From contig OX442314.1 of assembly GCA_949358305.1 (NCBI GenBank), positions 6,389,087 through 6,453,086 on the forward strand: a stretch of DNA of 64,000 bases. The letters run 5' to 3'. Within the stretch, counting starts at the first letter, position 1. Every line of letters begins with the position of its first letter. The notes under the pieces are model-generated. The model was given only the letters and a program-made list of their open reading frames with translations, was not told where the DNA came from and did not search any database. Position numbers and translations under genes: made by a program. The DNA is from Strigamia acuminata (Eukaryota > Arthropoda > Chilopoda > Geophilomorpha > Linotaeniidae). Below are positions 54,790 through 64,000 of this stretch, one piece after another.

Positions 54790-55474
54790 TCACCACATAG
54801 TCTCCACGGGACTCTCCCGCCGCCTCTTCCACGCGCCCTCACTTCGCGACACCTCCACCAGGGGACTCGCCGCCAACACGCACGTCCCGTCCGCCGTTTC
54901 CGGCGTCCGACACCCTCCTCCGATATCCGGCACGTGCTGTTCCCTCAACTCGTGCACGTTGCACGTCACCGGTCCGCCCCGTGACGCCCACCCGCACGTG
55001 ACACTCACATCCGGCACCGTCTGCGCACAATCCGCCGTCAGCGCCACCAACGCCGCGTCGTCCGACTCGCCGTCTTCGTCCACGACCGACGACTTCCACG
55101 CGAAAAGTCGCTTCGGGGCGGCCGGAAGCGCGAAGGAGAACGCCATGGCTGCCACGCCGCCACTTCCGCCCCCCAGAGCTAGGCTGTGCGGGTGGTAGGC
55201 CCCGGGCGGCGGAAATCCGTAGTGCGGGGCCGGCTGGGAGCCGTTGGGGGGCGCGTGCACCGGCGGGAAGTAGGCGGCAGCCGTGGGAAGGTTGACGGAG
55301 GTTGAACCGGCGGGTGGTTGTTCGAAGGCGCCCACCGAAGCCGGGTAGAAGGTGGCCGCTCGGGGAGGCGGGATGTGCGGCTCGGCGTAGGCGACGCCGT
55401 ATTGGAGTTTGCTCTGGACGGAGTAGTAGTGGTAGAGTGAGGCGTTGGCTCTCATCACTCGTGCTTCTTTCTCG
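54790..55474 (-). CDS. dys: dys last exon, C-terminal region and stop
   Basis: Acceptor TTTAACAG. Begins SEKEARVMRANASLYHYYSV with QSKLQYG, as in fly Dys, then a Pro/Ala/Gly-rich region (HIPPPRAATFYPAS, GGGSGGVAAMAF) and an end reading KRRRESPVETMW. TGA stop. GC-rich; several frames are open over it but only this one continues PAS-B. Confidence 0.93.
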
Positions 55475-58400
55475 CTGTTAAAGAGAAGAGATATTCATTA
55501 GATCACTTGAACGAGTCTAGTCTTGATTGAATACACTAAAAATTGAGGTTAAGTAAAAAGACGGCGATCTTTATAATTATAAAACGTCCTAGACGTTAGG
55601 TCAGTGTCCGCGTGGGCAAAACCATCCTCACCTCCCATTTTTCTGCCACTACAGGTGCAAGACCTACAAGTGGAGACCATCTGCCACGTGATTATGATTT
55701 TCATTGAGAGAAATCTTTAAGTCTTAGCGGCCCTTGAATTTGCGAGTTCATTGGTGTAAGCCTAGCTAGCCTACCTGTAAAGATGTCGCTAAGTACCTTG
55801 TAGTCTGTAGTGAACCGGACAATGCTCATCCGGACAGTTGTGTTTTCTGGACAGATTTGCTGGACCCTACCTATACCAAGCAATGTTAAATTCTGTTAAA
55901 TTAAGTACGGAAAACTATCTAGGACCCATTCTACATCCGGGCTGTACTGAGCATCAATCCAGGCCTTATGTATCTGTTACTTCTGAAGTTTTGGGTTTAT
56001 ATACAGTGATGTTATTATTGTGTCTTCCGTTAGGGCATTTGAGAGGAGAAGTACCATATACTCCAAATCGATACAACGTTGTCTAAACTTCTATTGGTTG
56101 AGCCGGATTACGCTTACTGTGGACTGTGCTCTAATACGCGGAAAGTAGTTCTGTTTATTTTCAATGAATTTCAGTGTAAAAAGTGATTAGAATGATGGAT
56201 TTTATTTAATTGGTAATAAAATGTTTATTTTTTTTGCTAAAATAAGCTTTTCCCCCTTTTAATCAATCAAACAATGTTAGCATAGTTTGTTGGTTTCTTT
56301 TGGCAGGTAAACAAAGGTTTAGTTTTTTTTTCGTTGTTTTGCCTAGTTAGATTACAATTCTGGTATTACAGGCTACTTTTTTGTGCCACCACCAGTGAGA
56401 CGGCTCAACCAATAGGAGTTTAGACAACGTTGTATCAGTTTGGAGTAAAGTCATAGTCACTCATTTCCTCGAGAATTTAATGCACCTATTGTGTTAACAT
56501 CACATGTATAATGCAGATAAAGAAATACTTAAGGACCGCTATAATGATAAGGAGTTTAGTATCTTAACATATGTTTAATTACACTGAGCTTAATATAGTG
56601 AGCTCCCCATAGACGGGGAATCTGTTTGGGACTCACCTAATACCTGGTAATGCTAAAACCTCCCTTTAGACCAAACACCCTTTTTTTGGATCTGTCTGTG
56701 CCCAGTCTAGAGGGTACTCAATAATACAGGTATCCCTCGATTAACTGGTTCCGTGAAATCGTTGCATTAAGTAAAGATTTCTTATAGAAATTTGTGATGG
56801 AATTATTCAGGATACCTGCCAGACTGAATCCAGGCTGGCATTGTGTCCAAAGCAGGATAAATTATTACACCCCTAATTTCACTGAATTTACCACTAATAC
56901 AATATTGAATTCCCCACTTACTAAATTTTTCTCTCCCACTAGTTTAACTGAACCCAAATTAATTAGTTTTCCCACTAATAATAAATTAGGTTTTCCATTA
57001 ATTTAATTAATTTTTTGGGCCGCCCCCTCCCCGGCGCTTATTTGAAACTCGGAGTTTATACGGACCCGGCGATTATCCAGAAAAAAAGTCTAATATCAAT
57101 AAAAAAGATTCGGAAAGTGAATCCAACGTTATTAGTGACGTCGAAAGTATTCGAGTATAGTTAACCCTTGGAGGCATAAGGCTATACGGATTTATGGACA
57201 AGCTCTTTCTTGAATAGGAAAATTTTTTTTTCCTATTGTTTTTTTTGCTGAAAATATGTGATTTTGTTTATATCGTACTGAACCTTAACTCAGGTGAAAT
57301 TTTAAGTCATTGGTCATTTATTTAATTAATTATGCTAAATGCAAATTTTCTGCCCCTTAAAACTCCAGCAAAACTATTATGCTGGCTTTGCTGCCTAAGA
57401 AAGAGCGCTTCAGTTAACAGCTTTTCGCATTTACCAGTAGTGTTTAAACCAACCACTAATTGGTAAAAAAATATATTTTTTCACTGTTCACAACTAGCAC
57501 CCTCTATAAAATTAGTTGCAAACTTTCAAAAATCGAAACGGTGCTTTAACTAATTGACCTGAAAATTGTCCATAAATCCGTAATGCCTTATACCAGAACG
57601 GCACATTTTACCCTTATGACTCCGAGGGTTAAATAAATCTACGTAAAATCCATTTAACTTTAATTAAATAACTTTTCTAAATAATAAAACAGTGTGCAAA
57701 CAGCCCACATGATCACCCCATAAATCTACCTACGAAACCCGGTCTCCGCCAGTAATTAAAGAAATCCAGTGGACAGATATAAACAAAGCTAAAAAAGAAT
57801 TCCTGCGGTTGTCCCTTGCGCTTCGCTCATCCATCACCTTTTCCTCTGCCCAATTTTTTCTCCCTTTATTCTCCTTGTTATCGTTTCCATCAGAGGGTCC
57901 AGTCGAAAACATGCACTCGCTATGGGCTTTTCGCTGCCCCCCCTCCACCAAATTCCAACATTGAGAGAGATAGATAAAAAAATGAGGTAATCACTGGGTT
58001 TTTTTCTCAAGGGGGAGGAGTTAAACGCCCAAGGTTTCTTTACGGATCGTTTTGGCAAAATGCAATTCCTGATCAGTATCGGAGCGGCCTAAAACGGGCA
58101 AGAAATTAATTTGGCTGCAATCACTCTGCATCGCCATTCGTTTGGGGATGGAATTGATTGCTGTGTTTGGGTTTTGGGGGTGGGAATACCTGAGGACTTG
58201 GTTGGTGCAGACAACAACGGGTTGTTGGGTGTTGTCTAGGTTGTCCTTCACTTGGAGTACGGCGTGGATCCAGAGTGTGCCACCGGTGCGGGTGTGGAGT
58301 CGGAGGAGGAGGATGCCGGATTTTTCTTGTTCGGATTGAGTGACTGTGGAGATAAAGAAAGGGTGGTTTGAGGGATTGAAATTTTTTTTTTTTTTTTTTT

Positions 58401-61400
58401 GTCAGTTTTCTGCATTTTTTTACTAAAATTGGCTTTTTTTGTTGCTAGAATTATCATTTTTTGACTAAATTTTTTTTTTTTTTTTACTAAAATTGGCATT
58501 TTTCTCATTAAAAAATGGCATTTTTCTCATTAAAAATGGCATTTTTCTCATTAAAAATGGCATTTTTCTCACTAAAAATGGCATTTTTCTCACAAAAATT
58601 GGCATTTTTCTCACAAAAATTGACATTTCTCTCATTAAAATTGTTATTTTTCTCACTAAAATTGTTATTTTTCCCACTAAAATTATTATTTTTTACAAAC
58701 ATTATTGTTTTTCACTAAAATTGTCATTTTCCACTTAAATTGTCATTTTTACCACCAAAATTATCATTTTTCTACTAAAATCATAACTGTTTCCACTAAA
58801 ATCATCTCTTTACACTAAGTTTATCAGTTTTTCGACTAAAATTATTAGTTTTTTCGACTAAAATTATCAGTTTTTTTTACTAAAACGATCAGTTTTTCGA
58901 CTAAAATTATCACTTTTTCGACTAAAATTATCACTTTTTCGACTAAAATTCTCACTTTTTCGACTGAAATTATCAGTTTTTCGACTAAAATTATCAGTAT
59001 TTCTACTGACATCATCATATTTCCAAATGACCCCATTGTCCAAAATCTATTGTTGCAAATCAACAATTAAAGATTTGCTTCCATTATTCCAACCCAAAAA
59101 AAAAGATTTGACAACGTTTCGACAATCCCCTAAAAAACCCCAAAATCCATCAACCTTTTTTCCCTTTTTCTTTTTAATATTTAAAAATCCTAACTCGAAT
59201 ACAAAGGAACAGGAGTTTGTTGCCCAGCGGGCCCAAGGTGCTAATTGGTCCGAGAAAAGTGCAACCCTATCATTACTGCAAATCTACTTGTCACTTGACT
59301 GCAATTGATGAACTTTATGCCGCCATTTTCCTCAATGGCCACTGGCCATATCTCTATGACTGATGATCATTTTTATCTCACATAGAGACAATAAGTGAAT
59401 CATTAACAAACAATTATTTCCCTCCTTCCAAAACCTTTCAAGTCTCATGGAAAATAATGATGAAAAAAAGACCGAACACCTCAGCCGGGGTCAACCTTTT
59501 GATAAATGATGCTGACTTTTCCTTTTCAGCCATTGGCCTTGTTCTAACTGCCATCAAAAACAATTTTTACTTTCAACAGCCATTTTTTCTTGCGTAGTGC
59601 CAAGAAAATGAGAGAAAATGAGGAATGGTCAGGATGGGGTTGAGTTTGATTAAGTGCTACTTACTGAGTTTGTGTTTGCTTTGAGCTTCCCTCATGTGCT
59701 CCCAGTGAACAAGTTGGTACCAGGATAGGCCTTGGATGTTCGCTTTGGAGTAGCCCAAGTAGAATTCACCGCTGAATAAAATAGATGGGATGTATTGATT
59801 AAGTCTGAGCGGTGGATTATTCGGTTTGTGGGTCGATGTATTGTATGTCGATGTTTCGGGTAAGTTAACACGCTTTGTATTCACATTCATTTGTGGATGA
59901 AAATTAGTAAAATATGAGCACAATAAGGTAAATAAACCACCCTCTGCTACCACACACTTGTGTTCTCGGTAGACGAATAATTGTATGTTTCTAGTAGGTT
60001 ACCGTACCGCCTACACCAGGGGGTAATTTGATACCAGGCGTTTATTTGAGCCAGGCATTTAACCAGAAAAATAGTCAAAAATAAGTTATCGGGAAAACAA
60101 AGTAGCAGAAAAATATTTTATTCACTACAATGCGTACCGAACTCCACTCACAAGGAGAGGGCAGGAGTGTGTCCCTCACAATTGTTTAATTTTTGTCAAA
60201 ATAAAGTATTGTTATTATCTAAACAGTCAATACTTTCATTATTTAAATGCAACGCTCTTTCACATTGTTACAAACAGTCAAAACACACAGGATTCTTTAC
60301 TGTGTGTAGAATCATCCTTTTATCACTTTTTTGAGTAAAAAGGTCAAGTGTAGCACTACACTTGGTGATTAGCCTGTTCAAACCTTACTCTGGAACCCAG
60401 GTAATTTGATATCTCATGACATATGACATCACAGCTTTGTTCACCAACATGACTGACTGCATGAAGGCAAGAATAGTGTGTTGTGATGGTCCAGTGGTTA
60501 AGGCAATGGATCAGGAATCTTTCCATGCAGGTTCAAATCTTGTTGTCTCTGAAAATTTTTGCTTTTATTTTTTATGTATTTTTAGCAGTCAAGTTAATGT
60601 TTGTTATTTTATATTTGTTAAAAAATTAAAATTAATAAAATTAAATTTTTTTTAAAACAAATATAAAATAACAAACATTAACTTGACTGCTAAAAATAAA
60701 TAAAAAATAAAAGCAAAAATTTTCAGAGACAACAAGATTTGAACCTGCATGGAAAGATTCCTGATCCATTGCCTTAACCACTGGACCATCACAACACACT
60801 ATTCTTGCCTTCATGCAGTCAGTCATGTTGGTGAACAAAGCTGTGATGTCATATGTCATGAGATATCAAATTACCTGGGTTCCAGAGTAAGGTTTGAACA
60901 GGCTAATCACCAAGTGTAGTGCTACACTTGACCTTTTTACTCAAAAAAGTGATAAAAGGATGATTCTACACACAGTAAAGAATCCTGTGTGTTTTGACTG
61001 TTTGTAACAATGTGCAAGAGCGTTGCATTTAAATAATGAAAGTATTGACTGTTTAGATAATAACAATACTTTATTTTGACAAAAATTAAACAATTGTGAG
61101 GGACACACTCCTGCCCTCTCCTTGTCAGTTTCAATTCGAATTTAAATTCGGATTTTGTGACGTCAAATACACAAAAAACTTCAAAAACAGGATTTTGTGA
61201 CGTCATTTACACTCAATATTTTAACAACTGGGGTTTAATGACGTCATTTAAAGCCAATATTTCGCAAACTGGAGTTTTCTGTTGTCATTTAAGCCAATTT
61301 TTGCCACCAGATGGGCTTGCCTGACGTCATTCCAACCATTTTCCCCCGTAAATCGGATTTTACGACGTCAGAAATTCTCACTTTCCACCTCAACGTCAAA

Positions 61401-63363
61401 ACCGATTCAGAACCGACAATTATCGATTTTCCAGCACCCGAACAAATCAAATTTATCGCGCCAATCTGCGGCGAATAAATCGCGAAAAGCCGTAAATAAT
61501 CTGACCAAATTCAGCCCGAAGCCGATATGGTTTCAAATCGCTAATGAAGTGTCGGATTGCATGATTACAAACACTTTGCACGCGAGCGATGCAGCCGAGG
61601 GAGACGAGGGAGCGCCGGGGCTGACGACACTGCGCGGCGCGGCGCGGCACCGCGCGGGCGCCCGCCCGGGTGATGAAAGACTTTTGCTCGGTTGTAAATT
61701 TCCCTTTTGCACCCCTCTTATCAACAAGTCAAATTGTCCATGCTCGCTTCGTGCTCGGATCCATGCTTGGGTTTTTAATTTTCCTCGTTTGACATTTCCC
61801 GAATCTCTTCCCCGCCGAGTGTCCCGGGTGAGAGGTGACGCGAGCCGGTCGACCTTGACGCCTTACGCATTTGCCTTCGTCTGTCTCCGGTGCAGCGTGT
61901 GCGAGGTTTCCTCCCCCGCATTCCGAACGAACTCGCGGGTCAAAAAACAGCGCAGTTTGCGAAATAAGACATTTTGCATTCATTCATTCATTCATTTTTA
62001 CAATTCAATTGTTTTTATCGAGTAAGTTTGGTGTTTAATTACTTTTTATCGACTAATTTTGCTTTTAAATCAAATTTTATCGACTAATTTTGCTTTTAAA
62101 TGAATTTTTTCGATTAATTTGGGTTTTAAATCAATTTTTATCGATTACTTTGGTTTTAAATCAATTTTTATTGATTAATTTGGTTTTAAATCAATTTTTA
62201 TTGATTAATTTTGCCTTTAAATTAATTTTTATCGAGTAAGTTTGATGTTTAATTACTTTTTATCGACTAATTTTGCTTTTAAATCAAGTTTTATTGACTA
62301 ATTTTGCTTTTAAATCAAGTTTTATCGACTAATTTTGCTTTTAAATAAATTTTTATCGACTAATTTTGCTTTTAAATCAGTTTTTATCGATTAATTTGGG
62401 TTTTAAATCAAGTTTTATCGACTAATTTTGCTTTTAAATAAATTTTTATCGACTAATTTTGCTTTTAAATCAGTTTTTATCGATTAATTTGGGTTTTAAA
62501 TCAATTTTTATCGATTAATTTTGCCTTTGAATTAATTTTTATCGATTAATTGTGTTGTTTGATTATATTTTACCAACTAATTTTGCTGTTTGATTACTTT
62601 TTATCGACTAAATCGTGAAATTATTCGATAAAAATTCGTGTAATTAAAAATGTAGTCAATAAAAATTTGTGAAACTGATAATTTAATCGATAAAAATTTG
62701 TGAAATTGATAATTTAAACGATAAAAATTTGTGAAATTTATAATTTAATCGATAAAAATTGGTGTAACTACAAATTTAGTCGATAAAAATATTTGAAAAT
62801 GAAATTTAAATCGATAAAAATTGGTTTAATTCGAAACTTATTCGATAAAATCTTTACTCGATACAACAAAAGTAAAAAAAAAAAAATTATTCAATAACAC
62901 AACACAAACTTTCAAAAAATGAATTCGATCATTTTCTTACTTTGTGTCCAGATGAATAAACTTCATATCCATCGAATGTATGGACGTAAAGACGTGAGTT
63001 GCGCCTTGCACGACGCATTCACGAGTCTCCGGCATCGCGACTGGGGTACACAAGGCCAAAAACACGGGCTCGTTTCGACTGCACAGGGGCAGAAAACTCA
63101 CAAAATGGCCTCTCAGCAACACCACCTGCACGAAAACGAGCAAATGATTGAAAAAATGTATGCAAACGCAATGAAATACGAACTTTTTGATCACCAAATC
63201 TCATTTGTCTTCGCGCATTTCTCGAGACGTTCATTCGACACAGAAAAAGCCGCTCGTCGTCGCCGGGCAAAGATGGCGACCTCATCAACTCGGATTGCAC
63301 GGCTTGGTGGTCTTGTTTGTCGATTATATCGTAAACACTGTCGCCGTGGATGAGTAAATCTTC
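54790..63363 (-). CDS. dys: dysfusion orthologue (bHLH-PAS transcription factor), 3' five exons; 5' end outside window
   Basis: Exons 63363-63184, 63125-62941, 59771-59665, 58343-58190 and 55474-54790 join in phase (1311 bp, 436 residues plus stop). Drosophila Dysfusion dimerises with Tango/ARNT and controls tracheal fusion, leg-joint and neuronal genes; vertebrate relatives are NPAS4. Seen here: the PAS-A block HGDSVYDIIDKQDH, FLCRMNVSRNARRQMRFGDQ, FLPLCSRNEPVFLA, MPETRECVVQGATHVFTSIH, then the PAS-B block FYLGYSKANIQGLSWYQLVH, LWIHAVLQVKD and the PAC-like VVCTNQVLSEKEARVMRANA. The C-terminus after PAS-B is only about 200 residues, rich in Pro/Ala, and shorter than the fly protein. These blocks match fly Dys more closely than NPAS4 (inference from memory). 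The bHLH exons must lie beyond 64000. Confidence 0.93.
55475..56060. other. dys intron, no feature recognised
   Basis: Unique-looking sequence upstream of the last-exon acceptor. Confidence 0.45.
56061..56445. mobile_element. Tc1/mariner-like MITE, 46-bp inverted ends
   Basis: CTCCAAATCGATACAACGTT at the left is inverted at the right with few mismatches over about 46 bp; TA flanks both ends. Confidence 0.82.
56446..57160. other. dys intron spacer
   Basis: No exon. 57018-57086 carries the GGCGCTTATT and CGGACCCGGCG motifs shared with 16900-16945. Confidence 0.45.
57161..57632. mobile_element. Complete piggyBac-like non-autonomous element
   Basis: Bounded by TTAA on both sides with inverted ends CCCTTGGAGGCATAAGG and CCTTATGACTCCGAGGG. 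A partial copy is at 16985-17316. No transposase. Confidence 0.82.
58190..58343 (-). CDS. dys: dys exon, second half of PAS-B
   Basis: Acceptor TCCACAG, donor CAG|GTATTC. Reads TQSEQEKSGILLLRLHTRTG, LWIHAVLQVKD and QQPVVVCTNQVL. The cross-strand ORF over this exon is a shadow. Confidence 0.94.
58490..59025. repeat. 20/21-bp minisatellite in dys intron
   Basis: First ATGGCATTTTTCTCATTAAA units, then TTTTTCGACTAAAATTATCA at 21-bp steps (58893, 58914). Repeat-derived short ORFs on both strands ignored. Confidence 0.88.
59026..59664. other. dys intron, no feature recognised
   Basis: Unique-looking spacer before the PAS-B exon. Confidence 0.45.
59665..59771 (-). CDS. dys: dys exon, first half of PAS-B
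   Basis: Acceptor TTATTCAG, donor CTCA|GTAAGT. Reads GEFYLGYSKANIQGLSWYQL and then HMREAQSKHKL. Phase 2 in, phase 1 out, consistent with both neighbours. Confidence 0.94.
60487..60540 (+). promoter_or_regulatory. tRNA-like A and B boxes, left arm
   Basis: TGGTCCAGTGG at 60487-60497 and GGTTCAAATCT at 60530-60540 match Pol III internal promoter boxes at tRNA-like spacing. The acceptor stem does not pair, so it is a tRNA-derived fragment, not a tRNA gene. Confidence 0.6.
60735..60788 (-). promoter_or_regulatory. tRNA-like A and B boxes, right arm
   Basis: The mirror copy on the minus strand: A box at 60778-60788 and B box at 60735-60745, facing the left-arm copy across the centre of the palindrome. 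Confidence 0.6.
61140..61380. promoter_or_regulatory. 41-bp repeat bearing CRE-type TGACGTCA sites
   Basis: TGACGTCA occurs at 61158, 61198, 61239 and 61322, with degenerate copies TGTTGTCA at 61280 and CGACGTCA at 61363, spaced 40-42 bp. Surrounding sequence (GGATTTTGTGACGTCA, ACTGGGGTTTAATG) shows it is a degenerate tandem repeat. CREB/ATF binding is inferred. Confidence 0.7.
61540..61960. other. CpG-rich patch in dys intron
   Basis: Contains GCGCGGCGCGGCGCGG and GCGGGCGCCCGCCCGGG in otherwise AT-rich DNA. The 247-codon plus-strand ORF across it has no recognisable domain. It may be a regulatory island. Confidence 0.5.
61990..62840. repeat. 31-bp minisatellite in dys intron
   Basis: ATTTTGCTTTTAAATCAAG and TTTTATCGACTA; 31-bp step at 62301 and 62332. 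After 62600 it turns into inverse-looking CGATAAAAATTTGTG units. Confidence 0.9.
62941..63125 (-). CDS. dys: dys exon, end of PAS-A and linker
   Basis: Separated from the previous exon by a 58-bp intron. Acceptor TCGTGCAG, donor ACAAA|GTAAGA. Reads VVLLRGHFVSFLPLCSRNEP, MPETRECVVQGATHVF and SMDMKFIHLD. Confidence 0.94.
63184..63363 (-). CDS. dys: dys exon with PAS-A core
   Basis: Acceptor AAATTTAG, donor AAA|GTTCGT. Reads EDLLIHGDSVYDIIDK and then a short linker to FLCRMNVSRNARRQMRFG. Phase 0 at both ends. Confidence 0.93.
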
Positions 63364-63429
63364 CTAAATTTAAAAAAGGAAAACTTATTGTGATGATTCT
63401 GACGATTTTTAGTTTTATTATTTGGAGCT

Positions 63430-64000
63430 GATGTCTTATCAACTCCAAATTACTAAATTACTAAATTCCCCAAAATACCAGATTACCAAAAATATCAAAA
63501 ATACCAAAATATCAAAAATATCATATTACCCTAATTACCCAGAATATTAAATACCCAAAATGTGAAATTACTAAATGTCGGATTACTATACCAATTTTCA
63601 AATTACCAAGTTTTTAAATTACCAAATTGCCAAATTATCCAAATTACTATATTACTAATATAGTAATTTGGATAATTTGGCAATTACTTATTTAACCATA
63701 TTACCTTACTTATTTGACCATATTACCTTACTTATTTAACCAAATTACCTTGCTTGATTATCCAAATTTCTTTCTTTAATTATCCAAATAACCAAATTAC
63801 CCAAAATATCAAATGACTAAATTACCCAAAATATCAAATGACTAAATTACCCAAAATATCAAATGACTAAATTACCCAAAATATCAAATGACTGAATTAT
63901 CCAAAATATCAAATGACTAAATTACCCAAAAAATCAAATGACTAAATTACCCAAAATATCACATTACTAAATTACCCAAAATATCAAAATATCAAATGAC
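63430..64000. repeat. 25-bp minisatellite in upstream dys intron
   Basis: AAATGACTAAATTACCCAAA plus ATATC, 25-bp step at 63811 and 63836, preceded by looser ATTACCAAA repeats and a short palindrome at 63630-63680. It runs off the window. Confidence 0.85.

Larger units (their letters stand above)
60151..61124. mobile_element. Near-perfect 974-bp palindromic (foldback) element in dys intron
   Basis: Two arms of about 470 bp are inverted copies with very few differences (for example GCTCTTTCACATTG against the inverse of CAATGTGCAAGAGC) around an AT-rich centre at 60620-60656. Ends are CAAGGAGAGGGCAGGAG and its inverse; TCA flanks both sides (60148-60150, 61125-61127), a possible 3-bp duplication. 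Each arm carries tRNA-like A and B boxes. The two ORFs starting MTYDITALFTNM are mirror images of each other. Confidence 0.88.

Noticed and set aside
60480-60560. Functional tRNA gene
   Set aside because: A and B boxes are present but the acceptor stem does not pair and the anticodon loop is abnormal.
60416-60859. Two similar ORFs starting MTYDITALFTNM
   Set aside because: They are the two arms of one palindrome read in opposite directions and contain tRNA-like sequence, not a protein family.
61282-62025. 247-codon ORF on the plus strand
   Set aside because: It crosses the CRE repeat and a CpG-rich patch, with no domain, splice context or similarity recognised.
54790-63363. Assignment to NPAS4, sim or trh instead of dys
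   Set aside because: The blocks NVSRNARRQMRFG, CSRNEPVFLA and MPETRECVVQGA are those of Dysfusion; the other bHLH-PAS families lack them.

Overview
The window looks like AT-rich nuclear DNA of an invertebrate animal, probably an arthropod. The evidence is spliced genes with GT-AG introns from 58 bp to about 20 kb, many non-autonomous DNA transposons, and an orthologue of the bHLH-PAS gene dysfusion, best known from arthropods. The species cannot be read from the sequence. No virus, plasmid, operon or CRISPR array is present.

Three protein-coding genes account for all the convincing coding sequence. (1) PPP1R37, a leucine-rich-repeat regulator of protein phosphatase 1, lies on the minus strand in 12 exons between 24653 and 1053. 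All exon phases join, giving 1292 codons plus a stop. (2) TRMT61A, the catalytic subunit of the tRNA m1A58 methyltransferase, lies on the plus strand in 4 exons between 25564 and 49694 (302 codons), with one intron of 19.9 kb. (3) dysfusion (dys) lies on the minus strand. Its last five exons, 63363 to 54790, encode the end of PAS-A, PAS-B and the C-terminus (436 codons visible); the bHLH exons lie beyond the right edge. PPP1R37 and TRMT61A are head to head across a roughly 0.9 kb CpG-rich, presumably bidirectional promoter. TRMT61A and dys are tail to tail. The three genes have no obvious common pathway.

The rest is intron and spacer, filled with two classes of sequence. One is a set of more than 20 unrelated minisatellites whose unit lengths cluster at 20-21, 30-31 and 41 bp, which are whole multiples of about 10.3 bp (one turn of DNA). 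One array visibly changes from a 21-bp to a 31-bp unit by gaining a 10-bp block. The other class is small inverted-repeat transposons. Several have their insertion site readable: a hAT-type element with a perfect 8-bp duplication, elements flanked by TA, a TTAA-flanked piggyBac-like element, and a TTA-flanked Harbinger-like element that carries the same minisatellite found 1.2 kb upstream.

Other points of interest are a nearly perfect 974-bp palindrome with mirrored tRNA-like A and B boxes in a dys intron; a 41-bp-spaced array of CRE-type TGACGTCA sites in the same intron; ATTT microsatellites abutting four PPP1R37 splice sites; and a TATA box, YY1-like motifs and a splice donor in the middle of the large TRMT61A intron.
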